DNA from: a virus
Strand: one strand, 5' to 3'
Length of the DNA stretch: 38,568 nt
IMG/VR virus record: IMGVR_UViG_3300020467_000003
Coordinates: 1 to 38,568 of that record
Each line of letters starts with the position of its first letter. The first letter of the stretch is position 1. The notes beneath the pieces are model-generated. The model did no database searches. It was not told where the DNA came from and saw nothing but the letters and a program-made list of their open reading frames with translations. Positions 28,819 to 37,472 of the stretch are shown one piece after another. The position numbers and the translations under genes were made by a program.

Positions 28819-31778
28819 TACTTACCTGAGATAGATTTACGAGCTATTTTAAGTGTATCTCTCAATACGTCTAAGTCTATATTAGCTTTATTTCCTCTTC
28901 CATCATCATCATAAAAACCTTTACCGTTTGCCATAGGTGCTGCTGCAAACTCCATTGCAATATCTTCTAATGCAGCATCTATGTCATCTGATTTACCTAA
29001 AATATAATTTTTTACGTTTGGTCTAATACTATTCATAATTCTCGCCCAGAACATTCTATCTTGTGCATCAATACTGAATTTAGTATTAGTTCCCAAACCT
29101 GCTGCTTTCATAGTTTCTTTAAATGTAGCAGCTTTAAATTGATAAGCACCAACTGCATAATATTTACCACTTTCTAAATCTTCTAATATTTCTCCGAGTG
29201 TTGCAGTTGTTAATCCTTCTATTGTTTCAGAATTACCTGTGTTGCCATGATTTACTACTTCATAATTATTGCTAGACTCACCATCTCTAATAACTCTTGC
29301 CAAATTACCAAAATCAGGGAATTTAGTTAGTTCTTGTGACTTGAAATCCATAACTTGATGCACTAAATTTTTTGGTATTTTAATTAGTTGATCTTTATAA
29401 ATTAATTTTGCATCTTTTATATCAGGATTAATTTCTAAAATATCCTCTACAGATACGTCATATCTTTCTGCTATAACAGATAAATTATCATTTTCTTGTA
29501 CTCTATAATCTATAGGTTGTACATCAAATGTATTTTCATTTAATAAACCATTTAATTCAGTAGACGCAATTTGTATTGGTTTTTCAAATAAGAAACTTGT
29601 TTTCTTGTCTAGATTTTCATTAGTTTTTTTATCTTTTTCATTAATCAATTCATCTAGTTTACTGTCATTTTTAATAACACCACCATTATTATCGTTGTCA
29701 TTATTTTTTTGATTAAGCTTTTTATTTAACTGTTTTTGTTCATTACTATCTTCTCTAAATGAAGACATATTATCAGACTTTTGGTTAAGATCTCTATCAT
29801 TAAAATATTGCTGATAGAATTTATCAGGAATTTTAAATTGTTTAAATAATTCTGGTGGTGGATTAATTGGTGTAAAGTCACCTTTTTGGAACTTATTATA
29901 TAAGTCTGCATTTTTAAATCTGTTAAGAGTAACTGTATAACTTGACCCATCTCTTGCAAATAAATCAAAGGTTATATTTTCTGGGTTAATAGCTTGTACA
30001 AGTGCTTTGTCTATAAATGGTACAATTACATCTTCATAGTATTCAGATATTTCAGCTTCAGTTGGTGGCTTCTCTAGTGATCTTCTCCATTCATTAAGTT
30101 TATTTCCCGCTTCTCTTATTACTTTTTGTCCAATAATATTTGCTTGTTTTCCATCTAATTCAAATGGATTTGTAGATCTATCATTATTATAGTAATCATT
30201 TAACGATACAATTGCACCTGTATCTGTCTCTGTAAGTTTTAAAATATTAAATATCTTAGTCTTAATTTGATTGCTGTAATATTTATATCCACCAATAAGT
30301 TGATTATCAGGAATAGCTCTTACATCTTTTGTAATGCTTGTTACAAGTTGTCTTTCTAATTTTGTAAGCCTACCATAACCGCCTAATTTACTTACTATTG
30401 CTAAGAAATCTGTACCTGCTCTTTCTGGGTCATCATCATAATCACCTTGATTTACAGATAATTGAAATTCTAATAATGTTTGTTTTCTATCGCCATTGTA
30501 TAAATCTACATACTCATCAATAAGATCTTTATACTCAGGTGAAATTTTATATAAAGCATCAAATACTTCTTGACCTTTCTCTGTCATAAAATAAATTTTA
30601 CCGTCTGGGCTAACTTCTAATGCTTTGTTTATTACAGCATTAACCTCTCTTCTTGCTTTATCTTCAGCGTCCTTACTTGCATCTTCTTTTTGTCTATCAT
30701 ATTCTTTTGATATTTTTACTTTTAAATTAAATTTTTTCATTGCAAAATCTTTATGTTGCAACAAAGTATTATTTCCATTACCATATTTTATTTTTTCAGC
30801 CCAATCTAAAAAAGCAAATGCTTCTTCTTTACCAAATTGACTGTTTATTTGTAGAGCTACACTTTCAACATTATTAAGTAAATTTTCATAATATTTCTTT
30901 GATTTATCAGACGTTAGACCCATCTGAAAATCTAAAGTAATTTTGCTATTAATTAAGTTATAACTTTTTTCTATTGCAGCAAGAGCTTCTTCATCTGACC
31001 CGAATGTGTCCCATCTTGGCGTAGAAAGATCACTATCTTTTGAAGCAACAAAACTTTGCAACAAAAAACTATTATTCATACTTGTTAAATTATTAAATTT
31101 AAAGTCTTTATTTTTTGTTATATGATCATTTTCAACTTTTAAAAATGCTTTTTCTTTTGCTTCCAAATATTTTAAATGATCTTTTGGGTCTAAACCTTCT
31201 ACTTCATAATCACCTATAGCATTAACTTTCTGTGTAAATTCTCTATATGCTTCTGAATTTTTATCAAACTCAAATAACGGTCTATCTTCATATACTGGTT
31301 CTTGATTTTCATTTAAAATAGGTAAACCATCTTTTGTAAAAAGTTGTTTTTTACCTGTTGAAGTTGCATATAAAGTTTGTATTTCTCTTTCAATTCTATT
31401 ACTTAACAAACCTGCTCTTGCTTCATTAAAAGCATCTTCAGCAAAAATACTACCTCCAATAAAACGGTTAGTAACACCATCTTCTTCATTTTTTCTTAAT
31501 TCATCTACAACACCTTTAAATCCACCTTCTTTTCTATTTTCTCTTACAGCTAATTCAAATCCTTTTTTCTTTTCTTCTTTTACAGCATCTTTTATTTGAT
31601 TACTAAAGATAGCATTTAAAGCAGGGTTTATTGCAACTAATGCTTCTGTCATTACATCTAATGCACCTCTTTTTTGCTCTACTACACTTGTTGGTTTTAC
31701 AAACGTTTCTTTATAGCCCTTTCCTTGAGGAGTAAACTCTTTGCCTTTGTACAGTCTGTTATTAGAAGGTGTTACCAT
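28818..31778 (-). CDS. Internal virion protein with LysM and lysozyme-like domains (T7 gp15 counterpart, 986 aa)
   Basis: A 986-residue protein (T7 gp15: 747) in the gp15 position. Residues 1-700 are helical and charged like the gp15 tube subunit, starting with a Lys-rich YKGKEFTPQGKGYKETF segment. A polar Asn-rich linker (KNNDNDNNGG) follows. Residues about 755-805 form a LysM domain (VQENDNLSVIAERYDVS with INPDIKDAKLIYKDQLIKIP), which binds peptidoglycan. Residues about 820-980 resemble a lysozyme or transglycosylase: VIRDGESSNNYEV with a candidate catalytic Glu, and AVGAYQFKAATFKE. The wall-degrading activity of the ejected virion thus seems to be here rather than in the gp16 counterpart. 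Confidence 0.85.
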   Translation of the reverse strand: MVTPSNNRLYKGKEFTPQGKGYKETFVKPTSVVEQKRGALDVMTEALVAINPALNAIFSNQIKDAVKEEKKKGFELAVRENRKEGGFKGVVDELRKNEEDGVTNRFIGGSIFAEDAFNEARAGLLSNRIEREIQTLYATSTGKKQLFTKDGLPILNENQEPVYEDRPLFEFDKNSEAYREFTQKVNAIGDYEVEGLDPKDHLKYLEAKEKAFLKVENDHITKNKDFKFNNLTSMNNSFLLQSFVASKDSDLSTPRWDTFGSDEEALAAIEKSYNLINSKITLDFQMGLTSDKSKKYYENLLNNVESVALQINSQFGKEEAFAFLDWAEKIKYGNGNNTLLQHKDFAMKKFNLKVKISKEYDRQKEDASKDAEDKARREVNAVINKALEVSPDGKIYFMTEKGQEVFDALYKISPEYKDLIDEYVDLYNGDRKQTLLEFQLSVNQGDYDDDPERAGTDFLAIVSKLGGYGRLTKLERQLVTSITKDVRAIPDNQLIGGYKYYSNQIKTKIFNILKLTETDTGAIVSLNDYYNNDRSTNPFELDGKQANIIGQKVIREAGNKLNEWRRSLEKPPTEAEISEYYEDVIVPFIDKALVQAINPENITFDLFARDGSSYTVTLNRFKNADLYNKFQKGDFTPINPPPELFKQFKIPDKFYQQYFNDRDLNQKSDNMSSFREDSNEQKQLNKKLNQKNNDNDNNGGVIKNDSKLDELINEKDKKTNENLDKKTSFLFEKPIQIASTELNGLLNENTFDVQPIDYRVQENDNLSVIAERYDVSVEDILEINPDIKDAKLIYKDQLIKIPKNLVHQVMDFKSQELTKFPDFGNLARVIRDGESSNNYEVVNHGNTGNSETIEGLTTATLGEILEDLESGKYYAVGAYQFKAATFKETMKAAGLGTNTKFSIDAQDRMFWARIMNSIRPNVKNYILGKSDDIDAALEDIAMEFAAAPMANGKGFYDDDGRGNKANIDLDVLRDTLKIARKSISGK

Positions 31779-31779
31779 T

Positions 31780-32478
31780 TTAAGCTGCCACTAATGTTGT
31801 GTAAGTACCTGCACTTTGACCTACAGATTTTAAGATTGACCCAAACAATGAAGGTGCATTATTTACAGAGTTTGTAGCCCTAGTAATTTGATCTTTAGCC
31901 AAATTATACCTATTATCTCTTGTTGCTCTAGCTCCATCTATATCTCTTTGTGTTTGTGCTATTAAACCGTCCCTTTCTTGTTCAATACCTTCTACTAGAT
32001 TAGCAGTTTGATTATCTATGTCTTGTAGCAATAAAGCAATAGTATTACCTGATCTTTCTGATGCTCTTAAAGCACCTTCTAACTGCAAACCTTGTATTTT
32101 TGTTGTCATAATTTTCTGTTTCTTGCTTGCATCTTTTTCTTTTTGCAATGCTAATATTGCTCTTTCTTGATCAGCTTTTGCTTTTTCAGCATTTTCTATC
32201 ATTTGTAATGAACTTCTATAAACACCTCTAGCTTGATCAAATATTAATTTTCTTTGTTGCAAAGTTGAAAATAAATTAGTTCCTAAATTTAAAGCTGCGG
32301 AAAATAAAAATGGTTTAGCTGCTGCACCAAGACCTAAAAAACTACTTGCGGTAACTGCCGAAGTCGTTGCTGCGGTGGCTGCGGTGGCTGCTGCGGTGGC
32401 TGCTGCTGTACCTGCTGTCGCTGCTGTGGCTGTTGCACCTGTTACTGCGGGAGCAGCTAAACCAAGACCCAAACACAT
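31780..32478 (-). CDS. Internal virion protein B (T7 gp14-like, 232 aa)
   Basis: A 232-residue protein (T7 gp14: 196). The N-terminus is a hydrophobic stretch of Ala, Thr and Gly, the middle contains FLFSAALNLGTNLFSTLQQ, and the rest is a long charged helix (ENAEKAKADQERAILALQ) with FDQARGVYRSSLQMI. In T7, gp14 is ejected first and sits in the outer membrane, and the alternating small hydrophobic N-terminus is consistent with that. It sits between the gp13-like and gp15-like genes. The Ala/Thr stretch is encoded by a short GC-rich repeat that stands out in this AT-rich genome. Confidence 0.85.
   Translation of the reverse strand: MCLGLGLAAPAVTGATATAATAGTAAATAAATAATAATTSAVTASSFLGLGAAAKPFLFSAALNLGTNLFSTLQQRKLIFDQARGVYRSSLQMIENAEKAKADQERAILALQKEKDASKKQKIMTTKIQGLQLEGALRASERSGNTIALLLQDIDNQTANLVEGIEQERDGLIAQTQRDIDGARATRDNRYNLAKDQITRATNSVNNAPSLFGSILKSVGQSAGTYTTLVAA
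32368..32408. repeat. GC-rich imperfect tandem repeat in the gp14-like gene
   Basis: GCTGCGGTG and GGCTGC units repeat several times here and, less regularly, to about 32440. They encode the Ala/Thr-rich N-terminus of the gp14-like protein on the minus strand. The segment is much richer in G+C than its surroundings and could change length by slippage. Confidence 0.7.
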
Positions 32479-32930
32479 TAAACTATCCTCATAAATTCAT
32501 AAAATGGTTTTTTATGTAAACCATATTCTTTATGTAAATTTATAAAGCTAAAATCCATAGAACGCAACCATTTAATAGATACTTCATTTTCAGCATATAC
32601 ATAATTATAAAGGTAATCATACTTTTGTAAAAGAGTAGTGACCCACTCCTTACCTTTTCTTATAAGTTGTATTTTATATTTTTTATTATTAAACAATTCA
32701 TCAGTTGCTACAAACCATATACACCCATTAGGCATAACACCGCATAAACCCATAGGTTGATCTTCATCACCTGCTGCTGTCATGGTTACTTGGCTATTTA
32801 CATATGTAAGTGCTAGTGCATCTTCTGGTTCACAACCACATTGATAATATGCTTCTATTTTATCCATAGTACGCATATTCTTCATAACATGACGTAGATC
32901 TTTGCTATTAGATTTTCTTAAATATCCCAT
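32478..32930 (-). CDS. Internal virion protein A (T7 gp13-like, DUF2833, GNAT-fold)
   Basis: A 150-residue protein (T7 gp13: 138) recognised by GLCGVMPNGCIWFVATDEL and LYNYVYAENEVSIKWLRSMDFSFI, which match the DUF2833 family of podovirus core proteins. These look like small acetyltransferases without a clear catalytic role. In T7, gp13 is needed for assembly of the internal core. It sits directly after tail tubular protein B, with one-base overlaps on both sides (TAATG-type junctions). Confidence 0.88.
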   Translation of the reverse strand: MGYLRKSNSKDLRHVMKNMRTMDKIEAYYQCGCEPEDALALTYVNSQVTMTAAGDEDQPMGLCGVMPNGCIWFVATDELFNNKKYKIQLIRKGKEWVTTLLQKYDYLYNYVYAENEVSIKWLRSMDFSFINLHKEYGLHKKPFYEFMRIV

Positions 32931-35398
32931 TATAATCTCCTACTTCTCATATAAAATAATCCTTCAAATTCTGCACTTGAAAGTTGCGTTGGTAAAAACG
33001 TATTATTTTTTACATCAATTGCTACAGTATCGGCTCTTGTCATTATTGGAAATCTAAAAGTACCAGTTGCTAAATTTATTTGACCAATAGAAGTAGAAGC
33101 TGCACCTAATAATCTGCCAGTAAATTTATGAATACTTGTATCTCTACTTTCTGGTGTGACTTCTACTTGAAAAAAACCTGTGTCCTCATATTTAATATAC
33201 CAATGATGTATTTGTAAACGACCACTAATTACTTCTCCTTGTTGATCACCACCTGCTGCTTGTAAAATTCTTTGTCGACTAAACCTATATAACATTTCAT
33301 ATGGTTCACCAATAATAAATTTAGAGTTTCTATAATCACCTTTTACAGCAATAGTATTTACTGTACCGTTTGTAAGATTAGTAGATTGTATAACTTGCCC
33401 TGCTTTTAATGTTTGCGTATTACCTTGCGGGTCAATGTATGTACTAGTTTCTGATGATGATAAATATCTACCGACTATATCCATTTTTCCTCTAAGTTGA
33501 TATGGCAAACTGAAAGTAGATGTATTAGTTACAGCGTTAAAACTTACTGCAACTCCTGTACTTGATTCTGTAACTTTATGATCTAAATGATATTCAAATT
33601 CTGAATATGGTTCTTTGTAATCAGCAGCAAAAGGCATTTTTTCTAAAGTTGTACCTGTATCTTGTTCTATAACCATGTATAAATCATTATTAATAAAGTC
33701 AATATTTTTAATTTTTCTTGCTTCGTTGATAGTAAAAGTTGACCAAGAATTTAATATTTTATTTCCTCTTTCACCTTCTAACCATCTATTCACATATAAG
33801 GTATTAGGTTTATCAGTTCCTAATAATATAAGGACATCTTCATTAGTTGATACTGCAAATTTAAATATATTTTTTTCTATAAGTCTAGGAACGTGAATAG
33901 TTATATTAGCTGCATCTTTTACTTGTACATCTCCCTGTGTAATATATTCTCTAACACCTGCAAAATCACCTTTGTCAGTTAAATAATAAATAGAACTACC
34001 AGAACCAACAGGTGCAGCTTTAGCACTACTTTCAAATTCAGTTGCAACAATAACGTTAGCAGTTTGTGGAGTTAAAGTATCGGAAGAACTAGCTAATACA
34101 AATTGCGTTTGATCAGAAAACAAAATTAATTGCTCACCCATAGATACAGCATTTTTAAGTATCGCAACTTTTGTATGTGACGCTGCAACGTCTATTGGGT
34201 CAGAATCAATAACAGTAATAACTGTCTCTGGAAAAAAATTAAAAAACTCAGAAACTCTAGATAGTATGACATTATCATCAGCTAGAAACCCTAACCTGTT
34301 TCTAAAGAAAAATACATTATTTATAGGAGCATCAATAAAAGAAGGATTAGGTGCTGACTCCTCATCTCCAACAGTTCTTTCACCCCATTTCGGTAATGTA
34401 TATGACTGTGTATTACTACCAACAGTAACGCTATAAGAATCACCATCTACTCTTGCAAATCTAAAATTACCATCTGCCTGACGTATTAAAACGTGTGGCA
34501 TAGTATCATAATTAAATTTAAATTTTATTCCATCTTTAACTGTTTCTTCCCATTGTCCCTCTTCTAATGCACCACCATTATTAGTAACAAACTTAACGTA
34601 ATAATTATCAAAGTTAGTTGATTCATCACCTTTAATTTCAACAACATAACCATTAGGAGAAACAGTAGGTAGATCTGTAAACCTTTGTACAGAGTCTTTG
34701 ACTATAGTTAATGTTGTATTTCCCTGTGTGTCACCACCATCTATAGAAAAATTAGAACCATCAGTTTTTTTAATATGCAATACAGCACCGTTTTGTGCAA
34801 TAGTAAAACCTGATAAATTTGAATTTAAAGAGTTTTTTATAGAGGTTGCAACTGTAGTAGTGCTTAACGGATTATCACTAGAGGTATCGTGAGTAACACT
34901 AGTTCCATCAACAGTAACGGTGTAAGTTGTATTATCTAAGACCTGATTTACAAATACAATTGCTTGAGTGTCACTACCTGCTGATAGTGCATTATCCATT
35001 TGTGTAACTATGCTTGTATTAACAACAAACGTGAAGTCAGCAATAGTTACAGTTTTGATTTGATCTCTTGGATTAGTTGTTGCCAAATAATTAACGCCAT
35101 CAGGTTTATGTACAGTAAGTTCTGTGCCATCAAGTTCAAAGACTTTGACATCACCATTACTAAAAATAGCTATATATCTTTCTGATAAATCTCTATTAAT
35201 AGTTTGTATATGAACATTACCTATTGTGCTATTGCTTATTGTTGCTAAATACTGAGTACCTGATCTTTTTGTTAAACCTTGTACTGGACTACTATTAGCA
35301 TTATTTTGTAAATCAGCGTGGTCAGCTTGCTTTGTTGCGTCAGCAGCTTGCGATATACCTCTAAGTAAAGTAGGTATTGATCTTGATATAACGCCCAT
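32930..35398 (-). CDS. Tail tubular protein B (T7 gp12-like nozzle)
   Basis: An 822-residue protein (T7 gp12: 794), starting with the typical ISRSIPTLLRGISQAADATKQADHADLQNNANSSP pattern (here residues 4-38) and QGLTKRSGTQYLA. The middle contains NNVFFFRNRLGFLADDNVILSRV and FEFSSAKAAPVGSGSSIYYL-like segments, and the C-terminus LSSAEFEGLFYMRSRRL, all found in gp12 homologues. Six copies form the tail nozzle that carries the fibres. It overlaps the tail tubular protein A stop by one base. Confidence 0.95.
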   Translation of the reverse strand: MGVISRSIPTLLRGISQAADATKQADHADLQNNANSSPVQGLTKRSGTQYLATISNSTIGNVHIQTINRDLSERYIAIFSNGDVKVFELDGTELTVHKPDGVNYLATTNPRDQIKTVTIADFTFVVNTSIVTQMDNALSAGSDTQAIVFVNQVLDNTTYTVTVDGTSVTHDTSSDNPLSTTTVATSIKNSLNSNLSGFTIAQNGAVLHIKKTDGSNFSIDGGDTQGNTTLTIVKDSVQRFTDLPTVSPNGYVVEIKGDESTNFDNYYVKFVTNNGGALEEGQWEETVKDGIKFKFNYDTMPHVLIRQADGNFRFARVDGDSYSVTVGSNTQSYTLPKWGERTVGDEESAPNPSFIDAPINNVFFFRNRLGFLADDNVILSRVSEFFNFFPETVITVIDSDPIDVAASHTKVAILKNAVSMGEQLILFSDQTQFVLASSSDTLTPQTANVIVATEFESSAKAAPVGSGSSIYYLTDKGDFAGVREYITQGDVQVKDAANITIHVPRLIEKNIFKFAVSTNEDVLILLGTDKPNTLYVNRWLEGERGNKILNSWSTFTINEARKIKNIDFINNDLYMVIEQDTGTTLEKMPFAADYKEPYSEFEYHLDHKVTESSTGVAVSFNAVTNTSTFSLPYQLRGKMDIVGRYLSSSETSTYIDPQGNTQTLKAGQVIQSTNLTNGTVNTIAVKGDYRNSKFIIGEPYEMLYRFSRQRILQAAGGDQQGEVISGRLQIHHWYIKYEDTGFFQVEVTPESRDTSIHKFTGRLLGAASTSIGQINLATGTFRFPIMTRADTVAIDVKNNTFLPTQLSSAEFEGLFYMRSRRL

Positions 35399-36012
35399 TA
35401 ATCTCTAATAAGTGCAGATGAAGGTGTATATGTATTAAATCTACCTGTTATAGAAGGGTCACCAATCAACATATTTGTATCGTTATTATTACTATCACTA
35501 TCTAATAAAATTGCTCTAGCTCTTACTTCGTCTTGTTGTGTATAAGTTCTTAAACTATCATCAGTTACAGAACGATCTACAAATACTCTAGCTGCTCTTA
35601 TATTTATGTATCTTCTAGCGGGTTCTGGCAACTCTTCAAACTTTAAAAAATATAAAACTTCGCATTTTAAATCTTCTTCAAAAATATCTGTATGTTTAAA
35701 CCTGTCATATAGTTTTAAACCTCTTTGTACTGCATCAATTTGTGGGTGATCTTGTATATTTACATCAACTTTTAAAACGTTTGCAGGTAAATTAATTTTA
35801 TTATTTGCACTTCTAGTTAATACAACATTATATTCAGTATTAAATGACCAACCTTCACCTTGTACTGATTTACTTTGTTCATTTAACAAGTTTTGTGCAA
35901 TTTTAACGTCAACAGGTAACGTGCCAGTAAGTTTATTTACTGGTGCTTCACCTATAGCAGCTAACATAATGTTAATTGCTTCTAATTCTGTTGTTGCTGC
36001 GGTAATACTCAT
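35398..36012 (-). CDS. Tail tubular protein A (T7 gp11-like gatekeeper)
   Basis: A 204-residue protein (T7 gp11: 196) with the conserved pattern ELEAINIMLAAIGEAPVNKL at the N-terminus, then LLNEQSKSVQGEGWSFNTE, KLYDRFKHTDIF, and YINIRAARVFVDR. Twelve copies form the gatekeeper ring between portal and nozzle. It overlaps the preceding Lys-rich miniprotein by four bases (ATGA) and the next gene by one, so the whole tail series is translationally coupled. Confidence 0.95.
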   Translation of the reverse strand: MSITAATTELEAINIMLAAIGEAPVNKLTGTLPVDVKIAQNLLNEQSKSVQGEGWSFNTEYNVVLTRSANNKINLPANVLKVDVNIQDHPQIDAVQRGLKLYDRFKHTDIFEEDLKCEVLYFLKFEELPEPARRYINIRAARVFVDRSVTDDSLRTYTQQDEVRARAILLDSDSNNNDTNMLIGDPSITGRFNTYTPSSALIRD

Positions 36013-36164
36013 TTTTTCTTAGCAGTTTTAGCTGCATCTCTAAAATTTTTTGCAGTAGGTCTACCTTTTTGACCTTTTTTTCTCATTTTTTCTTTACTAC
36101 CGCCTTTAATACGCTTTCTTTTTGCGTGAATGTTAGCGTATAATCCTAGTTTTTTTCTAGCCAT
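36009..36164 (-). CDS. Small Lys-rich conserved phage protein (51 aa)
   Basis: A 51-codon ORF (begins MARKKLGLYANIHAKRKRI, with GSKEKMRKKGQKGRPTAKNF). LYANIHAKRKRI and EKMRKKG are conserved in many podo- and myophages in small proteins near the structural genes, so I am confident that it is real. It is extremely basic, suggesting nucleic-acid binding in or near the head. It couples to tail tubular protein A by an ATGA overlap. Its function is not known. Confidence 0.85.
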   Translation of the reverse strand: MARKKLGLYANIHAKRKRIKGGSKEKMRKKGQKGRPTAKNFRDAAKTAKKK

Positions 36165-36166
36165 AG

Positions 36167-36274
36167 CTACATTTTTTTAGATTTTTTAGTAGTTTTTTTC
36201 TTTTTTACAGCAGCTTTAGATTTTTTTGGTCTGCCAACCTTTGAACCATAACTGCCCTTACCATAGGGAGACAT
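36167..36274 (-). CDS. Very small Lys-rich protein (35 aa)
   Basis: A 35-codon ORF (begins MSPYGKGSYGSKVGRPKK) ending in a run of Lys, Ser and Thr. The PYGKGSYGSKVGRP start recurs in small proteins of phage head modules. Its ATG directly abuts the T-tract of the capsid-gene terminator, with no Shine-Dalgarno sequence in between. It lies two bases upstream of the 51-aa gene. Whether it is translated at a useful level is uncertain for that reason. Confidence 0.65.
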   Translation of the reverse strand: MSPYGKGSYGSKVGRPKKSKAAVKKKKTTKKSKKM

Positions 36275-36304
36275 AAAAAAAGGGTATCTAATAATAGAAT
36301 ACCC
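36275..36304 (-). terminator. Intrinsic terminator after the capsid gene (T-phi equivalent)
   Basis: On the minus strand GGGTATTCTA, loop TTAT, and TAGATACCC form a nine-pair stem with one bulged T, followed by seven T (complement of 36275-36281). It lies 21 bases after the capsid stop. T7 has its main late terminator T-phi in exactly this place after gene 10, which keeps capsid mRNA more abundant than tail mRNA. Confidence 0.8.
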
Positions 36305-36325
36305 CATTTTATAGATTTAGGTAGA

Positions 36326-37312
36326 TTAAGTAGCAGACAATTTAATTGTTGCTGCTGCTTCTGGTCTAAGGATTCCATGTCCTAGTGCGTACTTCGCAAC
36401 TAGCAATGTACCTTGATACATAATCCCATAATCTGAACCTGAGATCTCAGTTGTCATATCCTGTAGTTTTACAGTTCCAACTGCTGATTTGTGAAATACC
36501 AAACCTATAGTCTTGCTGTCATCTCCTGCATAGCTGTTGTTTGTGCCACTTGGAGAAGAAGCTACGTTTGACTGAGGAACGTTATTACTCATCATTACAG
36601 GAATACCTGCAATCATTTGAATACGACCTGATGCAAATGAACCATTGCCTTGAGGGTTGAAGTCAGTATCAATAGTTCTTGTAGCTGTTTCTGCTAATTT
36701 ATAGTACTCAGCAGGTGGTAATACACAGAAACGATCTGTTGGAGGAATATCAGTTTCATCAAATGTTTGTGCAATGTCATAAATAGCTGCTGCTATCTCA
36801 TCACCAGTTACATTTGCTGAAGCTGTATTACCTGTAGGTAATGTCAAAACAGTACCGCCATTACCACCAGTTAGCGTTGCTGAAGCTCTAGAAGCATTAG
36901 CTATTACCTTCGCAACGTTCTGATCGTATGTGCGAGCAAGTGCCTTACCTAACTCAGCAGAATAAATCTGCCTAACGTCATAGTGGTTCTTCATTTCTTC
37001 TAGCGAACTTATGAACGCTTGAGAAATTAGGAGGTCATCAATACTTATGATTTTCTCATTAGCCTTGATTTGGTTTGCACCTACTAAAGGAGTCCCAATT
37101 GAGTGATACGCCGCCGTTGCAGTACCTAAAACTGGAAACTGTGCTGATTTTCCGCTTTCAATTGTGCGGACTGTGTGCATTGCTTCGTTAAAGATGTTGT
37201 TCTCAGCAAAAGCTGTTAGAACCTCTCCACTAAACGTTTTTAAAAACAACGCATCAAAACTTGTACCTGCATTATTGACAAGTCCAAGCCTACTTACAGT
37301 AGCATTAGCCAT
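36326..37312 (-). CDS. Major capsid protein (T7 gp10A-like)
   Basis: A 328-residue protein (T7 gp10A: 345). Family stretches include FDALFLKTFSGEVLTAFAENN, HTVRTIESGKSAQFPVLGTA and DDLLISQAFISSLEEMKNHYDVR in the N-terminal arm and E-loop region, and SAELGKALARTYDQNVAKVI in the spine. The C-terminus has SDYGIMYQGTLLVAKYALGHG. It builds the T=7 HK97-fold shell on the scaffold. In T7 it lies immediately after the scaffold on the same strand; here it opens the leftward block. The 84-base leader behind a phage-promoter candidate and the following terminator repeat the T7 gene 10 layout. Confidence 0.95.
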   Translation of the reverse strand: MANATVSRLGLVNNAGTSFDALFLKTFSGEVLTAFAENNIFNEAMHTVRTIESGKSAQFPVLGTATAAYHSIGTPLVGANQIKANEKIISIDDLLISQAFISSLEEMKNHYDVRQIYSAELGKALARTYDQNVAKVIANASRASATLTGGNGGTVLTLPTGNTASANVTGDEIAAAIYDIAQTFDETDIPPTDRFCVLPPAEYYKLAETATRTIDTDFNPQGNGSFASGRIQMIAGIPVMMSNNVPQSNVASSPSGTNNSYAGDDSKTIGLVFHKSAVGTVKLQDMTTEISGSDYGIMYQGTLLVAKYALGHGILRPEAAATIKLSAT

Positions 37313-37390
37313 TTTTTTGTTTTAAAAAATAGTGTGTAACATGGGTTGTTTACTCCCTGTCACAAGCGTTATCTGACGTATCAGGCACTT

Positions 37391-37415
37391 GTTACCTATG
37401 GTGAGGTAAATAACT
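37391..37415 (-). promoter_or_regulatory. Candidate phage RNA polymerase promoter for the capsid gene (phi10 equivalent)
   Basis: The minus strand reads TTATTTACCTCACCATAGG then TAAC. Against the T7 promoter (TAATACGACTCACTATAGGGAGA) it shares CTCAC-ATAGG in register, with 14 of 23 positions equal by eye. Initiation at the GG (complement of 37396) would give an 84-base leader to the capsid ATG. The first bases (GTAACA) can pair with TGTTAC near the leader end, comparable with the stabilising 5' stem of T7 phi10 mRNA. The orientation fits the inverted virion block. Specificity could differ because the polymerase is divergent. Confidence 0.55.
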
Positions 37416-37472
37416 TAGTTGTAGTATAACAAAATCTTATATAAGGTAAAGTAATTAATAATAATATTTAGT

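Noticed and set aside
32341-32440. Short GC-rich repeats as a possible CRISPR or regulatory array
   Set aside because: The units are 6-9 bases without spacers and encode the Ala/Thr-rich start of the gp14-like protein; no CRISPR array exists in the window.
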